A stretch of DNA of 64,000 bases. Origin: Sepioteuthis lessoniana. Its lineage: Eukaryota; Mollusca; Cephalopoda; Myopsida; Loliginidae. The position numbers were made by a program, and so were the translations under genes. This document shows positions 57,101-64,000 of the stretch, one piece after another. The notes beneath the pieces are model-generated. The model had not been told where the DNA came from. It worked only from the letters and a program-made list of their open reading frames with translations, and ran no database searches. The stretch spans positions 64,993,461 through 65,057,460 of the forward strand of contig OY757904.1 of assembly GCA_963585895.1 (NCBI GenBank), given 5' to 3'. Within the stretch, counting starts at the first letter, position 1, and each line of letters opens with the position of its first letter.

Positions 57101-59570
57101 TACCTTTTAGACATCATCATTTATCAAAATCACTTTGCATTGCAGTAAATTTATTCATAAATTTCATCACATGGATGTAACAGGGAGAATAGGCTCTCAA
57201 ATGTTTGTTCATAACTAAATATAAGCCTCGTTAATTATAAGGTAGAAAAAACATTTCATATTGGACATACGAAATAGAGTAAATATCTATGAATATTTTG
57301 TCCAGTTACCCTTTCTGTATTAGAAAGATCATTGTATGTTAAGAAACAGTGTGTTTGGGTAAAGATTAAGTCAGGTTTTTGAATGCTTATTTTCAAAGCT
57401 TGTAAATTCTGCCATCTTCTTATGCAATATTTCTAGTATATTACTCTGCTTAGAATGTTTTATGTAAATTATAATCTATATCGTTATTCTATATTTCTGA
57501 ACATAAATGTTTTTACGTCAGCAAAATCGCTTCCCAGCTTTAAAAGAAATGAAAAATGAAATAAGAAAAGTAATTTCAAGATAATCCGTTTTCAGTCATT
57601 ATGATTTCCTTACTAAGACATTTGTGTTTGTTTTCTGTCTACTTCGAGAAAAATGCTCTTGTTTTACCTTTTTTGCAACCAATTTAACGCACATATGTTT
57701 TTCTTTTTAATCTGTCAATTTTACTTTGATATAGATATTTCTTAAGATTTTGTTTATTTGATTTATTATTCGTAGATAGTTTTTCTAAAATTTATGTCAT
57801 TTTTATTCTCAAGAAGTCTGATATTTCGTCGTCTTATACTTTTCTCTATCTTTTAAATTATCGTCTGTTTACTTATAGTTTTCTCTCGAATTATTTGTAA
57901 TTAAAAAATAAACTCTAAGAGAATAATAATTTTGTTTTCTTTCTTTTGTTTTATTACTTATTGGCATTTAAATTTTTGAAACGGAGATCTTCGGCATTCG
58001 CTGTTCACATTTTCTTGAGTGCTTTATTCTCACTATCGACCAATTGGCGGGGAATAGCACAGAAGTAATACTCCCAAAATAGAGGTTGTCGCAAGTGTGA
58101 CAGTAAAGCTCCTTCTAAGGGTTTGTCGTCAATTCTGGAGATCCCTGAAATATGGAATAACCGTTTTAGTCATTAATCCTGAGTTGACTCTGCCCCGGAT
58201 AATATAGGCTGTAGTTACATCTATGGCTCAAATAGATCTGTTTGCTAATTATTCCTATTTGATAGGACTAAGGGAAAATAAAATACACAAAACATGTAAA
58301 CAGAAAAGTAAAGTGGACTCGATTCCCGAACTGCTAGTCATAAGATATCCGTGAACGGGTTGGCATGCCTTTAAAAGTAATCTATCGCTCACACTGTTTT
58401 CTATGTTTTTTAAAAAATATTATTTCATCTACTTATTGTATGTATAGTTGCATAGTACAGTACATAATAAGAATGATCTTAAAATGAAGGACGTAGGTAT
58501 ATAACTAAATTTAAATGGCACTTCAATAGCAGTAAAGAACAGAATTTCAAATCTTGTTTGAGTCTGTATGTATTATTTTTTTTGCGTCATCTGTTTAACA
58601 ACTTTGAAAGTAAACACAAAAAGAACATTCGGATTTCAAGCCAACAAGAAAGAATAAAAATAAAACGTAAAAATAACGAAAAATCAATAATCTACAATTG
58701 ATATTTACCATAACTAACAACCGCCATAGCAAAATCTGACTCAAAATCAAGTTTAATATGGAAAATCATCACATTTGAACATATAATGACGAAATGCCCT
58801 AAAAGATTTTAATGAATATTGTGTCTAAGTTGGTGTAATGGTTAGCGAGCTTAGCAAGCAGACTACTACTCGCAATTTGAATTCTCACAGATTGCCCCAT
58901 ACAGTTTTCCTTGAGCTAAAATCAGCTAAGTTTAATGGTTTATCAATACGGATGCCTCACTTTGGTTAGAGAGCAAGGTTAGAATATCATGGTGTTTTTA
59001 ATCCTAACAGTGTGCCCAGACTTCTGACCATAAGAGATTTTTTACAAACTTATCTTATCTAAGTAAATTTCCATTCTTATATGATGGAAACTGTCTATCA
59101 GCTGATGTACATGACGTTCTCTGATTATTTTTTTTTTACGACGGATCAACCTCTGTAGGGTTAAATTATGCCAAGATATTTTGGAATAGTCTATAGGATT
59201 TCAAAAACGTATTCCTATTAAATAATATTCATGTATTTGCACGCGTTTAATTTCATGTAATTAATTATAATCATTTATAAATAATTAGAGATTCAAGTAG
59301 GTATTCTAAATACAAATAATTTATAGTCATAAAAGAAAAAAAATCAAATAAAAAACACGACATTTTTCATCAACTGGAGGCAGGATGGACATAATGGATC
59401 TGAGAATCATAGCAATAGAGTTTATATAACAGTTCCCGGATCAACAGAACTGAAGCTTCACCAAACCATGGACGACGGTGGAGTCTTATCCCTTCTGTTG
59501 CGGGATTAGTTCGTGTACTGAAAATTCTGCTGACAGAGTATTATCACGCACATAAGGGGATGAGAAAATA

Positions 59571-59634
<64 letters not shown>

Positions 59635-61160
59635 CTTGAATTACCGACAAATATGTTTTACTGTTAGTGTGAATCTAGTAGAAAAGATATTATTTTTTCT
59701 ATCTTCTTAGTAATGCTTTAATCTTTAGAAAACTTGTTGTTTAATCTTAATTCAAGAACACTTCTCAAGGAAATCCGATTAATAAACAAAACCCTAAGCT
59801 GAAATGTCGTTGCTCCCTTAACGCTAATATCCATTTTGAAATATTTCTTTCAAAAAAGTGACTTCTGTTAAATATCATTATCAGAGCATTCTTTTTTAGA
59901 ACTATTCTGACGCTGCGTAAAATTACACTTCTTCTTTCTGATAATAAGGCTTTTGATCATTGTAGACTACCATAAACAATGTGGAATTTCAAATGTAAAA
60001 TCTAAGTCAAAACCTTAGCAAAAATGGCACAACATAATTCCCCTAGAAATGTTTTGGGGCATCAGAATCTCAGATTAATAATAACAATGATAACTGAAAA
60101 TATCTATGTGGATCCTTCATCTGAGTATTCTAGCCTCTATAATCAATCAAAGAAGGTGCAATTGACGTAATGCCTTTCGTTGAATAAAAATTTAATAGCC
60201 AAATCAGATCCAGTTTTCCGGACGAAGACATTCTTGTGAAAAGAGTGAATTAATTTCTTCAATAGCTTCGGTAAATTGTAACGTAGAAAAGGAAAGTCAA
60301 GCAACCAATCCATATGTCCCAGGAAAGCTTGGCAAGTTAAGAACCATTATTCCTCAGACCTTACGGACCTTTCAATTACTGAGGCTTGTAAGGAACAGAG
60401 AAATGGATGATTTTTGTAGATGAAGAATATATTCCTCCAAAACGCACCTATCCATATTGTATAGGAATTAGAAAAGATTTGTAAGATTAAACATTTTCTT
60501 TGGAGAAAGGAACTAGTTTCTTCTGTTCTATGTTTTCTTCCAATAATTTTAGCGAATGTACTTGATAAAGATAAATTTGATTCAACCATGTATATGAATT
60601 TGTATATAGAAAATATGGAGAATATATGATCATGTTTTCTAATACATGACGATTCAAATAAAGACTATTTCTGGAATATTGTTCAAGTCAGTGTGTAGTA
60701 AAATATCATTATAAAGCATATGAATTAAATATAAAAGAAAAGAAAAAATTACATAATTTTCAGTAAATATTGACTGCACATTTTTTGAAATAACAAACAA
60801 AAGTTCAAGGATCGTCGGCTTCGTGTTATAAACCCTTACATTTATTTATCGAGCTAATTATAAAATTGTCACTATTAAGATAATAATTTCCTATATTTTC
60901 ACATTAGGTAATTTGAAGAAAGAAGATGGTAATGATCAATGTAAATAGAATATACCTCTCAGCAAAGTTTTCGACCGTACAGTCTCCAACAGCATTCAAC
61001 AATTGCCAAAAGCATTGATATCATAGCTTGATTAAATAAGGGCACGGACAATTAATTCGATTTTTCCTTACCTAAGCAAAGAAATCGCACGTAGCTAAAG
61101 AGTGGGAAACTTGAGATTGCTGTCAGAAACTGATTCATCAACCCAACGTAGAACTCAATC

Positions 61161-61162
<2 letters not shown>
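57101..61162. other. Long anonymous AT-rich stretch
   Basis: No gene recognised. Possible pieces: a tRNA-like head at 58826-58900 (TTGGTGTAATGGTTAGCG and AATTTGAATTCTCAC), a B-type tail remnant at 59130-59195, a faint D-like trace at 58045-58270 and a (TA)n tract at 59570-59631. Confidence 0.5.
58826..58900 (+). mobile_element. tRNA-like SINE head, isolated
   Basis: A-box-like GGTGTAATGGTTAGCGAG and B-box-like ATTTGAATTCTCACA spaced about 35 bases apart. The acceptor-stem ends do not pair convincingly, so it is a SINE head rather than a tRNA gene. Confidence 0.45.

Positions 61163-61202
<40 letters not shown>
61163..61202. repeat. (CA)n microsatellite
   Basis: Pure CA repeat. Confidence 0.95.
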
Positions 61203-61205
<3 letters not shown>

Positions 61206-61278
61206 CACGATCATACCCACCCACATGCACGTATGTATGAATATTTTTATATATAGGTGTGTGCGTTCTTGATTAGTA

Positions 61279-61638
61279 GGTTGTTTTGTTTTACAGGGTA
61301 TCAACCCTTTTCAGGTCATTTAACGCCAAATTTTGTCATTTTGATTTATTTTCTAACAATGCAGTTCAGTATAATTACAATTATGTTTACACACAGTTAA
61401 ATGTAAAAACAATTCGATTTCAAAGAATTGATTTTCGCATACGTACACAGTTTAAATGTAAAAAAAAAACAGTTTTATTTCAAAGAATTCAGTTTAGTAT
61501 AAATACAAGTTTTTGATTTACACTCAGTTAAATGGAAACACAGTTAATTTCAAACAATTAAGTTTAGTGTAATTACAGTTTAGTTCTATTTGACCCTTAG
61601 ATAGGACCCTATCATGTGTTACGATACTGTTCTTAGGT
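61279..61638 (-). mobile_element. SINE-like family D, copy 5, 5'-truncated
   Basis: Complement of the tail (CAGGTCATTTAACGCCAAAT), several 60-70 base internal units (AATTCAGTTTAGTATAAATA, AATTAAGTTTAGTGTAATTA), and the GATAGGACCCTATCATGTGT block, where the copy is cut by a (TA)n tract at about 61640. Confidence 0.65.
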
Positions 61639-61639
61639 G

Positions 61640-61660
61640 TATATATATATATATATATAG

Positions 61661-61703
<43 letters not shown>
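61640..61703. repeat. (TA)n microsatellite
   Basis: Two TA runs separated by GGTC. Confidence 0.95.
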
Positions 61704-61708
<5 letters not shown>

Positions 61709-62003
61709 TTATCCACATACAGACTGTTTCGTTGTATCACAACTCTTCAGTGTAGCTCGACATGTACGACGCTTGAAGCTGGAATCGAAACCCGCTGAAC
61801 TCTAAGTTAGACTTAGTATCATACCACTCAACCAACAAGCGTACCACGTCACCTCAGCATTAATAAGGCATTAACTTGGAGCTTTCGTTTGATTACATTT
61901 TATACCTTACCGGATACCAAAGTGCTCAATTCGTTCGAAGAACTTTGCATTATGTGAGTGGCAGCCGTAAATTCCTTCGCCAGAGTGCTCAACCCCCCAT
62001 GGA
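61704..62003 (-). mobile_element. tRNA-derived SINE family E, unit 1 of an array
   Basis: Minus strand contains B-box-like GGGTTTCGATTCCAGC, then GAGCTACACTGAAGAGTTGTG and ACGAAACAGTCTGTATGTGG, with (TA)n at its 3' side. An extra 140 bases 5' of the head (GGCAGCCGTAAATTCC complement and neighbours) are shared with unit 2. Confidence 0.7.
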
Positions 62004-62013
62004 GGAGCGTATA

Positions 62014-62292
62014 TATCGTCATCCACAGACAGACTGTTTCGTTGTATCACCACTCTTCAGTGTGGCTAGATATGTAGGAATCTTGAAGCTAGGATTGAAA
62101 CCCGTTCAACTTTACGTTAGACTTAGTATCATACCACTCAACCAACAAGCATACCGCGTCAGCTCGGCAGTTGTAAGGCATTAAGTTGCAGCTTTCGTAT
62201 GTTTACATTTTATACCTTACCGGATACCAGAGTACTCAATTCGTTCGAAGAGCTTTGCATTATGCGAGTGGCAGCCGTAAATTCCTTAGCCA

Positions 62293-62297
<5 letters not shown>
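62014..62297 (-). mobile_element. tRNA-derived SINE family E, unit 2 of the array
   Basis: Very similar to unit 1 over its whole length, displaced by 310 bases (AGACTGTTTC at 61721 and 62031). Head ACGGGTTTCAATCCTAGC, body GCCACACTGAAGAGTGGTGA. Confidence 0.75.
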
Positions 62298-62333
<36 letters not shown>

Positions 62334-62352
62334 AATATATATATATATATAA
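62293..62352. repeat. (TA)n(CA)n(TA)n microsatellite
   Basis: TA run, short CACACACA, then TA. Confidence 0.9.
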
Positions 62353-62490
62353 ATATCCACAGGCATATCTGTTTCGTTCTATCGGAACTCATCAGTGTGG
62401 CTAGACAGAAGTTTCCCGTAGCTGGGATCGAAACCCTGGTTGACTCAAACGCCAAGTCAAAGCTTCTAACCATTCAGCCATGAGGAGCTA
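62353..62490 (-). mobile_element. tRNA-derived SINE family E, unit 3
   Basis: Minus strand head with A-box-like ATGGCTGAATGGTTAGAAGC and B-box-like AGGGTTTCGATCCCAGC, body CCACACTGATGAGTTCCGAT, ending in (TA)n. This is the clearest tRNA-like head in the window. Confidence 0.8.
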
Positions 62491-62532
62491 ATGAATACTG
62501 ATTATTAGCTTTCATGTAAACGAATACTAAAT

Positions 62533-62536
<4 letters not shown>

Positions 62537-62565
<29 letters not shown>
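62537..62565. repeat. (TA)n microsatellite, tail of SINE E unit 4
   Basis: TA repeat directly at the 3' side of unit 4. Confidence 0.9.
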
Positions 62566-62568
<3 letters not shown>

Positions 62569-62705
62569 CATCCACAGACAGACTATTTCGTTCTATCAGA
62601 ACTCTTCAGTGTGGCTAGACACGTAGGATGCTCGAAGCCGGGATCGAAACCCATCCAACTTTACGTTAGACTAAATCTCCGACCTCTCGGCCGACAAGCG
62701 GACCA
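62566..62705 (-). mobile_element. tRNA-derived SINE family E, unit 4
   Basis: Minus strand: CGGCCGAGAGGTCGGAGATT (A-box region), GGGTTTCGATCCCGGC (B box close to consensus), GCCACACTGAAGAGTTCTGA, CTGTCTGTGGATGACAA, then (TA)n. No coding capacity. Confidence 0.8.
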
Positions 62706-63149
62706 TGTTTACTAAGGCAATTTTAAGGTATTTATTTAGCAACAGCAGCAGCAGCCGTTTAGGTTTACATTGACGCTAATAATCAGTATCCTTTGAAGTC
62801 GAGATGCATAATAGCCGTATAACTTCGTATATATAAACCTAGCCACCATAGCATCTCACATTTCGGAAAGTCTTATTTATCATAAACAAGAAACACATTC
62901 ATCATTAACAAATCAAACTTCTACCGTCAATTTTTAAAAACAGCGTCAGATAAAGAATTTCAATAAATAAAAATGTCCTATACATATATATTGAGTATTA
63001 ATGAAGAAATAAGAATCAAGTGTCTTCTATACCTGCTCATGTATTCTTTATTTTAAAGTGATGTACATTTTTCATTTAAATTCTGCCAACCGACGACATC
63101 AATTAGAAAAAGGCAATCATAATATCCATAGGAGAAAAATACTTAAGAC

Positions 63150-63204
<55 letters not shown>

Positions 63205-64000
63205 AGTAGATGTCAAATAAAGTGTTTTAATTATTGATTATTAAAATAAATTTTGCAAAGAATTTTGATACCATATCCCATTATCTCCATCGTCAATGTT
63301 AATGACTTGTCTACAGTTGCATGTCAGACAATTGCAATAAATTTTTATATTTCATTTATGTTCCGAGATTCGACAAGAGTTTATCTCAGCGGCATTTTGT
63401 ACTTTAAGACTTTAGTGAAATCTCCAGTTAAAGTTGGAAGAGTTTAACTCTTTAAGCGTCATGAATTTTAGATACGACGTTTTAGAATTTAGTGTCTCTT
63501 TTAAAAATACATAAGCACTCGTTAGATATTGAAAAACAGCAGATGAGTTTTGTGTCAGTTTTGCTTAGGCGATGCTTCGTTTAAAAACAAGATTATCTAA
63601 ACAGAACAAAAGTTTTCTTGCGTCAAACTAAAAAGCGAATTTCTAATCTTGAATTTCCAGCTATTCAGAATAAGCCGGGATATTCGATTCCTATTTCTTT
63701 CTGTGAATGAAAACAAGTGAGGATTTTTCACGGGCAGTTGTGAAATGCTTGGTGAGGAGTAAGATTGATTGATCAAGTGATGCAGTTTAACACCGTGTCA
63801 GCCGTCTACGATTATTTTATGCCTAGAGTTTAGTGAATGTAAGTCTTTTTTTTTTCACATTTAAGCGGAACTGTTATTAGAACGCTGAAAATTTGATAGT
63901 TTTTGCTTATAAAATAACGAAAAGGTTTTTTATTGAAATATTCAAATAAGTTGCGGCAAAATACCTCTTTTATTTCAAACTGTCTCTAGTGTGTGCTTAG
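62706..64000. other. Anonymous AT-rich stretch
   Basis: A (TA)n tract lies at 63156-63201. No gene recognised up to the window end. Confidence 0.5.

Noticed and set aside
62353-62705. Functional tRNA genes
   Set aside because: Pol III boxes are good, but cloverleaf stems are not maintained and each unit continues into a SINE body with (TA)n.
61704-62705. CRISPR-like array
   Set aside because: Four units 214-330 bases apart are SINEs; no short regularly spaced direct repeats, and the genome is eukaryotic.

Overview
This is a gene-poor eukaryotic window. I find no convincing host protein-coding gene, rRNA or stand-alone tRNA gene. Almost everything recognisable is repetitive: fragments of two families of non-LTR retrotransposon, one damaged Gypsy-type LTR retrotransposon, an inverted pair of Penelope-like elements, at least four tRNA-derived or SINE-like families, and many long (TA)n, (CA)n, (GA)n and (GAA)n microsatellites. 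The base composition is clearly AT-rich. These features suggest an invertebrate metazoan. The SINEs with a shared central block, the (TA)n tails and the abundant RTE-like LINEs fit a cephalopod mollusc (octopus or squid) best. That assignment is inference from recalled family resemblance, not a database match.

Layout. 1-910: 5' end of an RTE-like LINE, minus strand. 1.0-5.0 kb: a hairpin, a short tandem duplication, a SINE and microsatellites. 5.0-8.2 kb: cluster of one SINE-like family (called D here) in both orientations. 8.7-9.2, 16.3-17.1, 20.2-21.6, 25.9-26.65 and 30.9-31.2 kb: dead fragments of a LINE family with a C-terminal CCHC finger and a putative restriction-like endonuclease. 13.3-13.6, 18.8-19.1, 29.6-29.9, 30.6, 44.6-44.9, 45.9-46.2, 46.75-46.95 and 55.9-56.15 kb: SINE family A. 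18.1-20.2, 26.7-28.6, 35.2-35.8, 40.0-42.5, 43.0-43.8 and 48.1-49.15 kb: further RTE-like copies. 22.2-25.8 kb: a SINE nested in a SINE, then a head-to-head Penelope-like palindrome. 51.2-55.2 kb: Gypsy-like LTR element. 61.3-62.75 kb: a SINE D copy followed by a short array of another tRNA-derived SINE (family E). The remaining stretches carry no signal I could name.

The parts interact as a transposon community, not as a pathway. RTE-like, Penelope-like and CCHC-type elements are possible sources of reverse transcriptase, and the SINEs are non-autonomous passengers. Three SINE insertions can be read directly from target-site duplications: A into an RTE copy, B into C, and C into a duplicated anonymous sequence. 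All autonomous elements seen here are truncated, frameshifted or deleted. The copy with the best reading frame is the 5'-truncated RTE at 48.06-49.15 kb.
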